In this document: positions 23,651 through 40,414 of the stretch, piece by piece
How positions within the stretch are numbered: position 1 is the first letter of the stretch
Layout: each line of letters starts with the position of its first letter
Source of the DNA: Mugil cephalus
Taxonomy: Eukaryota > Chordata > Actinopteri > Mugiliformes > Mugilidae
Length of the DNA stretch: 64,000 nt
Direction: 5' to 3'
Assembly: GCF_022458985.1 (NCBI RefSeq)
Contig: NC_061783.1
Coordinates: 1,270,413-1,334,412, forward strand
Translations under genes and position numbers: made by a program
The notes under the pieces: model-generated
Told to the model about the DNA's origin: nothing
Databases searched by the model: none
The model's input: only the letters and a program-made list of their open reading frames with translations

Positions 23651-26600
23651 CTATGTCTGGATGGCCAAGAAGTCGACTGGGGTCCTGGGGTTAGTGACCT
23701 GTCGGACCCTGGCCAACCGCAGATCTCCCAGACGCCGTTCCAGACTCCGCTTCCCTGTTATGCAGACGTAAGCAGAATGTTGTTTTTCGTTCTTTGGTGA
23801 ACAATTTTAAAATTCAACCATCTGAACAATAAAATCAAATTTAAAGTGTCAATAAAGTGATTCACTGGGATGGGTGCACCCCTCATAAAGGCCACATTCA
23901 TAGGGATTGGCCTTCATGGCAATTTGCAGTGGTTTTATATTTTATGGTCTTTACCCATGTGAGCTATGCACTGCATAAAACCCCTTTGCCCAGTGAAAAT
24001 GCAACATAAAGGCAAGAGTGTATTTAAGGGCACAATACTGAAGGTTCCAAATACTGTCATCTATGTTACTGGTAATATTTACATGGGCGCTAGTATTCCT
24101 TTTAATTAATAATTTAATGTTATTATTTCTGAATCAGAGTAAAAAGGTAACCCCCTCCATCTATCACACACGGTCATGGGACCTGTTCATAATCCATTCA
24201 ATAGGCTGACGTCAGTGCCTGATACGCACTTGACACTTGATCAGTTCCACACAGGGTGAACATCAGGTGATGTGTAATGATGACGACAGCAAGAAAACAA
24301 GCTGTTCAAACAAGCGATGATGAATTAAGATAAATTAGTCCATGTAAATGTAGATTTTGATTGATCTGCCATCAATAATTCGTGCAACTGGACCAGTGAA
24401 CATGCGAATAGATATAGGAATGACACAGCTGCGGCAACATCTTTAAATTAGTATCTAATTAACAATTTCTACATTCAGAAAAAGTTTCAACACTGACAGA
24501 AATCTGCTAAAAATCTCTCCATTCAAATCTTCCTATAAACATGGCTTTTGTGCAAAGTTGTGAGTGAGATGTGAGAATTTGCCTCTTCTCCTGGTTTTAT
24601 GATTGTAAACCAAGTATTACAGAGTTCTGAACTGTGCTGTTCTTTTGTGTTTTTTTAATAAGTAAACAATTGTTAGATGCCGTGCTAATATTAGACTAAA
24701 TGTATACTTAATTTGTAGAGTTGCGTCTATTTTGTTTCCATTTTTCTATGTATATTTTTATGTATTTGTAAAACACACTGTATTGTATTCTGTATGAAGT
24801 GAGCCATAAAAATAAAATTTAAATTCTGATATACATAAACAGCAGTGATCGTGATCTTGGGTAGTTTCTTGGGGATATTACTGTGCATGCTTCCTGAGAG
24901 TACATACGTTTGTGCAGGTGTGGGAGCAGATCTTTATAGAGAGTACTGTGCTGTGACAGCACCAGTAAGAAGGAAAGACAGAAAATCAGCTCCACTGCTT
25001 CATACTGCATGATGCCTATCTGGGTCTTACTGCCTAGTATCATTCCTAGAGAAAAGGGAAAGAGAAGAAAAATTCATTTGGTAAAGTAGGTTTTTGACTT
25101 TTATTCACATATACGTACGGAGTAGAAATATTACCTTTGTTGCTGAATCTGATGAGCTTATTGGCATACTGCGCCATGTCCCATATCATCTCCAGGAAGA
25201 ACATAGGATTCTTAGCAACTGTCTGACCAAAGGGCAGACTCTGGGCACACACATGGAACCTGCAGAGAGAAACACAAAAGACACAAAGGGTATGGAAACA
25301 GGCCCCGGTCAGATATTTACACTCTAAGATAAAAGCTTATTATTTCTCAGCTGACAACAATCTGTGCCTTTTTAACACCAGTTTTATCTTTACAGGCCTA
25401 TTTATCAGAGTGAGGCCAGAAAGCACATACACGAGTGGAAGAGAATTGTGAATTGCGTTAATTTCCTGATTTGTGATAATCACCAGTGTATTGCATCACA
25501 TCTAGTGCCAACAAATGCCCTCTGACGTATTAAATCCAACTGAGTAATAATAATACACGGCGATATCCGAGACAAATGTAAACAATCACCGTTTTTGCAA
25601 CTAAAAAAGGCCGTGTTTAACCCTCCTATTATGTTTGGGATCAACTTGACCCAATTCACTGTCTAATGTCTCTAAATATATGATTAACATAATTTTTTTT
25701 TGTTTCATATTTTATGACTTTTCCTAATTTAATAAGGACAATTGGGTAAAATTCATGTTTTCGGTGTCCTCTATACATGTTGTACACATTTGTGCTGTTC
25801 TGTGTCAATTTGATCCCATGCTCTTACAGGTATATAAAACAAAAACATAAATCAATATTTTACACACATTTCTTATGGTTGTTTTGGATGATATTGAGGT
25901 CATTCTAACATGCAATTTTATAATGTTCAGAAAGCCTGACTGAGGAGGATACTGATTATGAGACCTCCTCTGATGAGAAAAAGACCCTGAGCGCTGACCC
26001 TCCTGTAGTCTCTGAACAACCAGTAAACAGACTACCTTCCAAAAATGGAATGATATTATGGTCCAGCTCTCTACTTGGGAAACAGGCTAGACTTATCGCT
26101 GCTAATGTCACAGAAATGGTTCCAGGTAGCTCATATTGGCAGGAGTGTATAAATCAAAAGGCAAAGTTACAGCATGCCTGTGGGCTGCCCCACTATCTTA
26201 TTATTATTGACAACCGAAATAGTTTTTCATACCAAATGTTATATATAGCAAGAAGAGTTAGTAGTTAGAAATAATATAAAGCCAATTAAACGCACGTTTC
26301 TAATTTTAGGTCAGTCAGTGAGATTTTATGATGACCCGCCTATTTCCACATAGTCGTGTAACAACTCGTCTGTATAGATAAGGGGGGGGTGTGGTGGGTG
26401 TTTGTTTTACTTAAAGAGCTATTTAGGTAGTCAACAAACAAATAAAAAGTACCTGATAACTTGACTCACAATTTTAATTATAATAGTTTTTTGTTTGAAC
26501 TGTGTTAGTAAATTTGAAGATAACAGGGGGTTAAAGCCACTTCACCTGTACGCATGCAGTAGCACCAGCTTGTAGATGTTCTTGTAGACAGCCTCAAGAG

Positions 26601-29600
26601 AATTGGTCTGAAAAGAAAAACGATTCAACTACTATTTTAAGTACAAAAGTGGGAAGGAAGAAATTAGTCTAAATGAATTATAGGTATACTTTTCTTAGGG
26701 TTAATACATGAGCCGTAAAACAAGGAAAGTAGTTAACGGAAGTAAAGCGTCACCACTCATAAACTTAGTTATTGGGGAACTTTTACAGCAGCTATTGAGC
26801 ACTTTGTTGTTGTTTCAAGTTAACTTCCAGATAAAATACGGGACGCTCATAAAGTTTAAATATTTACAGAGGCCACATTTTTCAACACCTTTTGGATCAC
26901 CATGACCTGAATAGTTGAGAACCTTCACACAACAAATCATAGAATGCTGATTTTCTAATGTTGTGTGCCTGTCTGTAAAGTCTTTCATTCACTGAGGGAT
27001 ACTTTCTCCCTGACCTTCAGATCCAAGAACAAGGCATGACACTTGAGTCTGAGGACAACCATCAGTTTCCTCTTCATCTGCTGTCCAGCTGAGTGGAAAG
27101 AGCCCAGAGTAAGGCTGTAGCGCAGAGACAGGCCGGCGTAGCTGTGAAAGACGGAAAGTAAATAAACATTCCAACTACGCAGATAATTAAGGATGAAAAA
27201 AATACATTAAATGGCAATGTCCTGTGTTTCATGCTCCAACAATAATCATCTGTGCTAGACTGTGAGTTGACTCATGTTTATGAGAAGGTACAAAGTGCAA
27301 GATGGGGTTCATTCAGCTTACGAGAAAGAACCATAAAGACCAACAAAAAGCTCAATAACTTCTCACGCAAGAAACAGTTCAGGCAATAAGCCTTGCAGTA
27401 AAATGACAGAATCACCTGGTATAGTCTTTATGGACGTTCAGTGAGTGGGTGTCCACCAGCAGTCCACACCAAGGGAAGAGGCAGTGAGGGGGAAGCAAAC
27501 GAATGTCTGGACAAGAGCACACACTTTCTGGCACTGGAAAGTTGATCATCACCTTTTGGGGGTTGACCACCAGACCATACTGTGGTACTCCAGCCAGCAA
27601 GATCCTACACACAACGTACAAGTGCTGTAACAGACTGCTAAAAATTATAATATAACAACAAATGTAATCGTAAAGTATGCAGAGACAAAAACAGTAACAT
27701 AAGACAAAACAATGTGCCTGAATTACTTTAGTAGACTTGAATCTTATATTACGGTTATTGGAGATATGCTTCATGTTATGAAATACATCTGATTAAGTTC
27801 TCTACTGGATTTTATAAATTGCTGATGTTATTATATTATTTTATGTTATGTTATATTTTTGCATGTTATATGTGTAAAAGAATCTAACGTGGCTTTTGAA
27901 AAATGATCATCAAAGTCTACCGATAATGATAATAATTTGATCTTAGACACATTTAAACCAAGAGAACAAAGAGGAACGATGGATTACATGCTTGACTGTA
28001 GATTCATGTATGTGGGGCTCTGTCAAATTGATTAAATCATACTGCTTTTTCAAGGAACCCTGAGCCTGTGACCCTTCAGTCCCAAGCTACTTCTCTCAAC
28101 ACCATGAGACAGTTACCCAAAAGTCATATGTTCATGGCTGGTTTTGATCCTTCATCCAAGTGGGAGAAAAAAGATAATTCTTGAATGTAACCTGCAGAGC
28201 TATACCAGCACATTCAATGCACTGCCTTAACAACGACTTTGGTTACAGTGATGTGTGCGCATCGTACTTGAGAAAGGTTTGTGCTTCGCCTTGGTGTGGG
28301 GTGATCAAAAGGAAGTCATCCACCAGTCTCATCAAACACCTAGGAAGAACCACAACATCAAGAGCTACAGTACAGAAAGTCTGCCCTCTTCTGCTGCTGA
28401 TGTGTTATTACAAGCTGATATTGACTGAAACTGTACCCTTTGTTTTTAGCAATGTCTTTGAACAAAACATTTTCCATGTGACCGTAACACAGACAGCAGA
28501 TCAGACTGGACACGACAGATCCCTGAGGAATCCCTCGGCACTGACGGTATGTTCTGAAAAACAATGAAGACCAAATCACAACAGTTGTTTCATCCTAAAT
28601 GAAAATGATCCACTGGCTAGATGTGGCCATACTGATCTGATCAATGTGAACAATGAACAATGTGGATAATGCTTGAGCTTACTTCTTCCCATGCTGAACA
28701 ACACTGCCAGTCAGCATTTGGTTAAAGAACTGGAGCATATCCCTGCAGTGAAGATCTGAGCAGAAATACTATAACAAAGAAAATCAATGAAATGTGTGTT
28801 GAGCACTTTGAGGTGAAAAGTATAAATTATCGATACCTAAAAGAAACCACATGCCATCATCACCTGCTCTACCAGGATGGCCTGATGAATTTTGCCTTTT
28901 TTCTGCTGTGACATTAAAAACCCCTTCATGTTGGTGGAGCCCACGTTATCCTTCACAAAATCTCCCTGTATTAGCAGAAATGAAAAATGCAACCAAGTCA
29001 TTAAAGATGTACACCCAGTGGGAACCTTATTATGTACACCTTGCTAGTACTGGTAAGACACCCATCTTCAGATTTGCCTTAATCTCTTGTGACACAGATT
29101 CAACCAGCTGCTGGAAATATTCCTGAGAGTTTGGTTCATATTAACATGATAGCATCATAGAAGCTACAGATTGGCTGGCTAAACAACAGATGTGAATATT
29201 CCGTTGTGCTCCCTCCAACAAATGCTCTATTGGATTGTTATGCTTAGTAACCAATTTGAAATGATTTTAGTTTTGTGACATGGCAAGCTATCCTCCTGGA
29301 AGTAGCAAGAACACCAAACTCTGACCGCACCATGCAAATGCACTATTCAGGAGAATAGCAGTGACACCAAGTGTGGCCTTCTGCTGCTGTAGCCTAGATT
29401 CTTCCAAGTTTCAACATGGCGGCTTTTAAGAGATTCTCTTCCACACATCTTGGTTGTAACAAGTGGTTATTTGAGTTACTGTTGTCAGTCAGGCCTTTCA
29501 CACCATTCTCTGACTTCTAGGATCGACAAGCCATCTTCTCTCCAAGGACCTGGAGTTCAATGATTATTTTCTCTTTTTCAGACCATTCCATGCAAACCCT

Positions 29601-32600
29601 GAAGACAATTGTGTGTGAAAAGCCCAGCAGACTGGCATGTCTGGTAGTAATAACCATGTCATGTACAATTCCCTTTTCTTTCCCATTCTGATGCTGGGTT
29701 TGAACTTCAGCAAATGATCTTGACCATGTGTCCATGCCTAAACGCACAGTTTCTGACATATGATTGTTTGTTGGCATATATGCGTTAATGAGAAGTTGAA
29801 CAGGTATAACTAATAAGGTGACCTATGAGTAAATATAAGAGGATGTTTGTGGACATGAGGGTACCTGTCTGAGAAATGCTTTTTTCAGGCCTTCGCGGTT
29901 ATCTGCCCAGATCTTGGCGTAGCGACGAATAGCACAGAGCTCGTCCTGTACAGGTGACATGGCCTGGCCAATCACCTCTATGATTTTTTCATGTGGCAAG
30001 CTCTCAAAGGCTCCGCTCACATCCACCTGTAACATAAAGAAAAGACTGAATTTATAATTCAAGCTGCAAATAAGGAAACTGTAGATGTATTTTTGTTGAG
30101 TTCCTGTGATGATCCTGAGTGCATAATGCCCCCACAAGTTTAAACAACAAAATTTTAATTTTGGTACAGCACTTGTTGAGTTCTTTACGTCATATAAGAA
30201 TCATTGTGGATATAAGCATCCCTTCTGATCAATACCGAAACCAAGGAGATGGTAGTGGATCTCTGGAGGCCCAGGGCCCACCTGCAGCCTGTAGCCATCA
30301 ACTGGGCATGTGTTGTGTATAGGTGGTTCAGACCTATAAGTACCTGGGTCTACAGCTGGATCACAAACTGGACTGTTTAGCTAACATAGACTCACTATAT
30401 AAAATAGGTCAGAGCCATCTCTGTTGTTCTCAGGAGTTTTAAGGTAGTTTAATATCTGCCAGAAGCTGCTGGACATGTTCTACCAGACTATCGTTACCAG
30501 CACACTCTTCTATGCTGTGGGAGGCCCCACTAAAAGGACACCTTGCAGCTGGACAAACTGATACAGGAGGCAGGATCTGTGGTCTATCTATAAGTAATAA
30601 CTCACCTTAACAAAATAGAGGGGTTGTGGTTTGTCTTTTTGTACTGGTGCTACAGAGCTCAAAACTTTATGGATATCCGTCATACCCCACACTGTGGAGC
30701 CAAGCAGTGATGGAGTCAAGTGTACACAGGCCCGCAGTGTGTCCAGCAAGTCCCGGACGTGCCTTTGGAAAAGCTAAAGAAACAAAAAAATAATGCTACA
30801 AAAACCCTGCATGTGCCCACAGCATATAATAATACACAAGTCATGGACATGTCATTGTCAAAGTCTACCCTTGTCTTGGCATCTTCTCCTATGACTCGTG
30901 TGAGTGGCCTCATGCCATCAGTCTTGGGAATGAAGCGAAGGCGGGAGATGACGGTGCTTTTCGGGAGGGATGCTACCTGAGCTGGAGTCAGCTCCTCCAT
31001 CTGGCCTTTGGACAAGTGACCCCTATGTCACCGACATGATTTTTTATTGTGAGCTTGTGTACCATGACTGTACGTAAATGGTCCATTGTATGTTAATGAT
31101 ATACGAGTCTACCTGAAAGCCAAGTCCTGCAGTTTAGTCCACACTTCCTGCCTGTAGAACCTGATGGCATTCTTCTGCCCCAAAGTCTCAGTAGCATAGA
31201 AACAAGCTTTGACAAGGCTTGCAACATATTCATCCAGAAGCCAAGCCAAGAACTGCCCCAAGATTTGCGTCCTATAGGCGAGCTCACTAGGTGGGACGCG
31301 ACCTGCAAATAAGAGCCGTTTGATTATGTAAGGAAAAAACAATACATTTCCTTTACAAAAAGAAAGAAAAATAGCTGTGACTACTGAGGTAGTTTACCAC
31401 CACCAGGGTGTGACTGTGTGAGTGAATGAATAATGCATACAATTGTAAGCACTTTGAGCATCTAAAAATGGAAAAGCGCTATATAAAACCAATGCGTTTT
31501 ATTATCTAACCTGTTTTACTGATCTTCAGCCAATCACAGTCATTCACCTTCATCTTCCACATCACTTCTGCTAGGGAGAGCCTATCAAACTTTCCACTGT
31601 GCAAGACCCTCCTGACACTGACAAAGAAATGAAGCCGGTTGTGGTCCGAGCCCCACAGCTCCTGTGGGATCACAATGGAGAGGCATTCCCTGACAAACAA
31701 GTAGACTCTGTGAGGTGCACAGTACTGAGGTAAGAGGGAGTTCAGTTCTCCATGACCTGCGTTGCTCCTCTCAACCACTGGGCACATCCTCCGGAGTATT
31801 CTTGTGTATGGACATCTTCTGTGTTGTTGTAACAACTGACTAAACTGGGGAACCATGTTGAAAAAACGTCGAGGTAGTTTCTTTGGCTTCTTTTCCAGCC
31901 CATTTGAATATGGCAGTCCCTCAAAAAAAACTAATCTTACCACATCTTTCCCTTGCAGCCTTTTAGATCCATCAGCACTCTTTTTCTTCCTGTTCAGAAT
32001 AAAGCCATGCATGCCTTTTCCCCCGTACAGGAATCTCAGTGTGCGGATGAAATATTGTGAGGGAGGCAAAGAGGGAAAAATTCCTGGTCTCCAGCTGGAA
32101 CCCCCATCCAATAAAAGCCGGGTTGTTGGCATTTCAACGAACTGTTTGACCGCAGTAGTGTTATTTTCCACACTTGTCATAGATGGTGATGATTCTGCAA
32201 ATATGGGTGGTCCTTCCCCTAATGTTTTACAGCACACTTGGTGGATATCCAGTTGGTGTTCCTGATGTTCTATCCGTCTCTTCTTACTTGAAGGAGTCCA
32301 AACCTCCTCCTCTGGCCTTTGATCACCTTCCCTCTTTCTTTTCCTCTTCTTTCGCCCTACATCCTCTCTCTTCCTCTTCTTCTCCTTGCCGACAGGTGGA
32401 TACTCAACTGTGCGTCTCCTCTTCTTGGATTGAGGCTGCAGATGAAACCCACTGGAGTGAGTGGTCATGGACACCTTATCATAGACTGGAACGCCGCACA
32501 ACTGGAAAGCACATGAAGGAGGAACTGCCACAAACACAGAGCAGCTCTCCAACAGGTACCTCATGATGTCTGTCCCAAGACGTATTGACACTTTCATCCA

Positions 32601-33291
32601 GAGGTCACTGCCAAGGATGTAGGCTGCATTTTGAGTGACATCCCCTTGGAACTTGAAGAGGTCTGCATCCCTATCCTCCTGAGCCAGGGAAAAATTATTA
32701 TAGCCATGGGTCAAGACGTTTTTCTTTCGTTTTCTTTTCAGACTGTTGAGGACAAAGGCCAGAAGTTCGGACAGAGTGCAGATCTGTGGAAACCGTAAGA
32801 TACATCACATCAAAATAAGAAAATAACTTTCACTGAAAGTAAGTATATATATCCACTAAAAGCATAGTTATTGGACAGTCATTCGCAATTCCTGCCATTT
32901 TTCTATGACGAAAACTGTAACGTCACAAACTTTTAGGGACGACATAGAGAGAAGTTAGTAGACAAGTTACGTCCATACATAACAGCTCGAAACACTCGTA
33001 ACACTTAGCATAGCAGCTAGCGTTGGCTACATTCATTCAAAATAGTTTTCACTTCGGGGTTTAAGTTAGGAATACCTGGTTGAAGCTTGGCACTTGCTGT
33101 AGCTCTTTGTCAAAGCAAACATAAACACTCCTGGCGAATGACTTGAAGAGCTTAGTGTCAGACGGCTCAGTAAGAACTGCTCTCTGTCCATTTCTGAACA
33201 CGATGCTGTCCGCAAACTCATCCAATGTCTGTGTGTGCCGATACAGCAGCCGGAGGATATCAAGTACACCGGACATATCTGTCATAGACAT
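23651..33291 (-). CDS. tert: telomerase reverse transcriptase, 16 exons, complete
   Basis: Exons in transcript order: 33291-33076, 32783-31511, 31302-31113, 31022-30869, 30773-30606, 30026-29865, 28965-28864, 28768-28683, 28553-28437, 28339-28268, 27604-27416, 27141-27015, 26607-26546, 25259-25135, 25045-24908, 23754-23651. Total 3285 nt, 1094 aa; all junctions are GT-AG and in phase. TERT copies the telomerase RNA template onto chromosome ends. Visible: TEN domain (MSGVLDILRLLYRHTQTLDEF), Lys/Arg-rich nuclear-signal linker (192-242), RNA-binding region with MVPQFSQLLQQHRRCPY, T motif ACFYATET (529-536), motif 1 SRLRFIPKTDG (586-596), motif A VDVSGAFE (Asp669), motif B' GIPQG (791-795), motif C RLVDDFLL (Asp830, Asp831), motif E WCG (892-894). 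The last exon ends VDFLAIQT. Sixteen exons equals the human count. Introns carry Tc1, LINE and piggyBac remnants. Confidence 0.97.
23828..23856 (+). terminator. two plus-strand AATAAA signals, possibly slc6a18 3' end
   Basis: AATAAA at 23828-23833 and 23851-23856 are the first canonical signals after the slc6a18 stop, about 1.0 kb downstream. They lie beyond the last tert exon, so use would make the two transcripts overlap. Confidence 0.4.
25617..26534 (+). mobile_element. piggyBac-like transposon remnant in tert intron 13
   Basis: TTAA at 25617-25620 and 26531-26534 bracket the element. The left end reads CCCTCCTATTATG and the right end GATAACAGGGGG, which are imperfect inverted repeats, as expected for piggyBac. 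Inside, near 25930-26130 on the plus strand, is a frame with TEEDTDYETSSDEKK, then PSKNGMILWSSS, then AANVTEMVPG, resembling the acidic N-terminal part of fish piggyBac transposases. The catalytic region is deleted. It is oriented against tert. Confidence 0.85.
29021..29823 (-). mobile_element. degenerate Tc1-like transposon (copy 2) in tert intron 6
   Basis: The left end 'ggaaccttattatgtacacc' and the right end 'ggtataactaataaggtgac' are imperfect inverted repeats. On the minus strand a fragment reads MEWSEKEKI, as in fish Tc1-like transposases. It shares 'ttctgctgctgtagcc', 'ttttctctttttcagaccat' and 'acttcagca' with copy 1 at 3940-4639, so both are one family. It is inactive. Confidence 0.83.
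30236..30595 (+). mobile_element. LINE reverse-transcriptase fragment in tert intron 5
   Basis: Reading with small frameshifts gives KEMVVDLWRPRAHLQP, then VQTYKYLGLQLDHKLD, then a segment like LLDMFYQTIVTSTLFYAV, in the order seen in fish LINE reverse transcriptases. It is opposite in strand to tert. The related but shorter piece at 53826-54160 shares the first blocks. Confidence 0.75.
31405..31500 (+). repeat. retroposon tail in tert intron 2
   Basis: 'gtaagcactttgagcatcta' followed by 'aaaagcgctatataaaacca' is the 3' tail found on many fish LINE/SINE copies. It ends 10 bases from exon 2. Confidence 0.55.
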
Positions 33292-33860
33292 ATTGACATA
33301 TTGACGCTACAAAGCAAGTGTCTATTGCCAAGCAAAAACAAGCTTGCGTTCTGCTTTCTCTGCTTCTTGGATTTTCTGGCAGGTTTACGCTAACCGGCAT
33401 ATTAGCAAACTGGCGTTGAGCTACTGTAATATTAACGTTTTAACGATCCGCGCCATCCTTATCCAATGAGAGATCAGTTTATTGCAAATGCCCAATCAAA
33501 TAGCTCTATACTGCAGCGTTGCTATCACAGGTGACCAATTGTGATCAAGAAAAAGCCTGTTGTCTTTTTTAACGACCACAATAAAATGTTACGTTCAATT
33601 TGTGGAAAAAATGCACGTAAGGGAAATGACATACTTATACAGAACGTGGAAGATTTATATGACTTTTCTTAAATTTCAGTCGATATTATGGGCATTTTTA
33701 TTTGATTAAACACTATAAAAAAAGATCGCATTAAACGCTAAGACATAATTTAAGAAGTTATTTGCTTTATTTATTCACTCAGTATAGCCACTTCTTCAAT
33801 TTAAGTAATCAACAAGGATAAAATGATCATCACAAATCCCAACTTGTGTGTGTATGTGTG

Positions 33861-33895
<35 letters not shown>

Positions 33896-33916
33896 CTGTG
33901 TCTGTGTCTGTGTCTG

Positions 33917-33973
<57 letters not shown>

Positions 33974-34413
33974 CTGTCTGTCTGTCTGTCTGTCTGTGCG
34001 TCTGTGTGTGTGTCTGTGTCTGTGTCCGTCCGTCCGTCCGCATATCATAGCATAGCATATGGCATTCTAATATATCACAGTCAAAAAAATTATTCCTGTC
34101 ACTGTTAAATATGCTGGGCTGAATTTGCTGAATTGAGGGATCCATTGCTTCTTCACGCGGTCGAACACTGCCCCCTGTTAGGCAAAAGGCACATAACTGC
34201 CGCCTTGTGATTGGCGGAAGGACGCTTGTGCTGAGCGCGCGAAGGCATACTAGTCCCTCACGCTCGGCTGCCCGGTTAGCTCTCTGTTAGCTTAGCTACC
34301 TTCACACAATGCTTTAAACAGCACCTGCACACGGCCTAGGACGAAGCTCGTTTTATCTGCATCGTAACTGTAATCTAACATTTGTGTTCCGTCGGCTACT
34401 CCAGATAAACGCA
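33292..34413. promoter_or_regulatory. divergent tert / rbbp4 promoter interval
   Basis: The tert ATG (33289-33291, minus) and the rbbp4 ATG (34414, plus) are 1122 bases apart and point away from each other. The rbbp4 side (about 34140-34420) is rich in CpG, as expected for a housekeeping promoter without a TATA box. The centre holds the repeat at 33845-34040. The interval also has a CTCF-like core at 34167-34182. Promoter role is inferred from position. Confidence 0.65.
33845..34040. repeat. compound (TG)n/(CTGT)n microsatellite between tert and rbbp4
   Basis: About 195 bases of TG, TA, CTGTGT and CTGT runs ending in CCGT units, with strict strand asymmetry. The reading frames through it are artefacts of the repeat. 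Confidence 0.97.
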
Positions 34414-39222
<4,809 letters not shown>

Positions 39223-39528
39223 CACTCCTGCCTGCTGTGTGAATTTACCTACAGCCACATCACAGACCATCACCTCAGTAGTTCAGTGCAGCTACTTCCT
39301 AAATGGGTTCTGCTTTACCAGTGGGACACTGTATGCCACCAACGACTAAATACTGGAGAGAGTCATTGTGTATGCCTGGTTCATTTTTGATTACTCAATA
39401 ACGGACGCTCCATAGTAACTTACTGTCTGAAGAATCTCCCCTGTTTTTTGCAGTGCATCAAGAAATATATTTTTGTAATCAGATTGGCTCTTCCTTTTAC
39501 ACTGAAAAGTTTTACACAAGGCTTTTCC

Positions 39529-39534
39529 AATAAA
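39529..39534 (+). terminator. first AATAAA after rbbp4
   Basis: A canonical hexamer about 307 bases after the rbbp4 stop, suitable for a short 3' UTR. Confidence 0.45.
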
Positions 39535-39941
39535 ATTGTTTTTTCTAGAACCTAAGGTCGTGATCATACTGACATTCCCATGCCAGGTTTTCATAAATAA
39601 TCTTATGTATTAGTGCACTTGTGAGACATTATGATGAAAAAATGTCGTAGTGGCAGTTGCTGTGTCTTTGATGGAGAGGTTGTTTGAAGCTCATTGTTCC
39701 AGAAATGTGTAAAAAAAAAAAAAAAAAAATTTATTACGTCAGTGTGATCACCACTGAATTGTTTTAATTTCTACACAGACCATTTCTATGGAAGTAGGGT
39801 AAATTTGTGTTTGTAGTGTGCATTTGTGGCTCTACTTTTTCTTACCTCGCTTGTACCTAACTCATTTACATGTTGTCGTATAGACTAGAAGTTCTTTTTT
39901 TTTTTCTATCTGTGTTCAGTATTTTGAAGTTGTGCATTCTT

Positions 39942-39947
39942 AATAAA
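39942..39947 (+). terminator. second AATAAA after rbbp4, followed by a T/G-rich stretch
   Basis: AATAAA is followed within 30 bases by 'gtgtgtctaa' and 'gtcatgtttggtcttgg', a typical downstream element. It is the more likely main signal and gives a 3' UTR of about 740 bases. Confidence 0.55.
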
Positions 39948-40231
39948 GTGTGTCTAACGTCCATGTCATGTTTGGTCTTGGTAATCTTCAAAGTATTTTT
40001 AAACAATCTTTAATGCTTTTAGTGGGAGAGTTGGTAACACCTCACCACAGTTGACTCAGACGTTTTTTGTGTGTCTGATGTTATTCTCCTGAGCTTACTC
40101 CTGCTTTATTACTCCATGTCCAACAGTTTACTTCTTCAGACAGGGTGTCCTTATAAGTACACAAGAGACTCTGCTATTTAGAGGCAGACATTAACTCATC
40201 AGTCGCACTCCAATTACAGGAACACCAGGCC

Positions 40232-40237
40232 TTTATT
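40232..40237 (-). terminator. poly(A) signal of sync (AATAAA on minus strand)
   Basis: TTTATT on the plus strand, 178 bases beyond the sync stop. It leaves about 270 bases between the convergent rbbp4 and sync ends. Confidence 0.5.
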
Positions 40238-40414
40238 CATAACAAAAACCTTTCTACAAGCATCAGACTGTTCTAAAAACATTTTCTGATCTCAGTTGGG
40301 AAATGCGGTGACGTTAAACTGCGGTTATTGAAACTTTTGAGTTTACTATATGTCAGATAAAGAAAAATAATGAAATTGCATTACTCAGTTACAAAGCTCA
40401 CATTCATCACTGAA

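Noticed and set aside
31855..32566. Plus-strand open frames across tert exon 2
   Set aside because: They are shadows of the long, biased exon 2 coding sequence on the other strand.
33801..34145. Repetitive Cys/Val or Thr/His proteins across the tert-rbbp4 microsatellite
   Set aside because: Frames created by TG/CTGT repeats, open in several registers on both strands.
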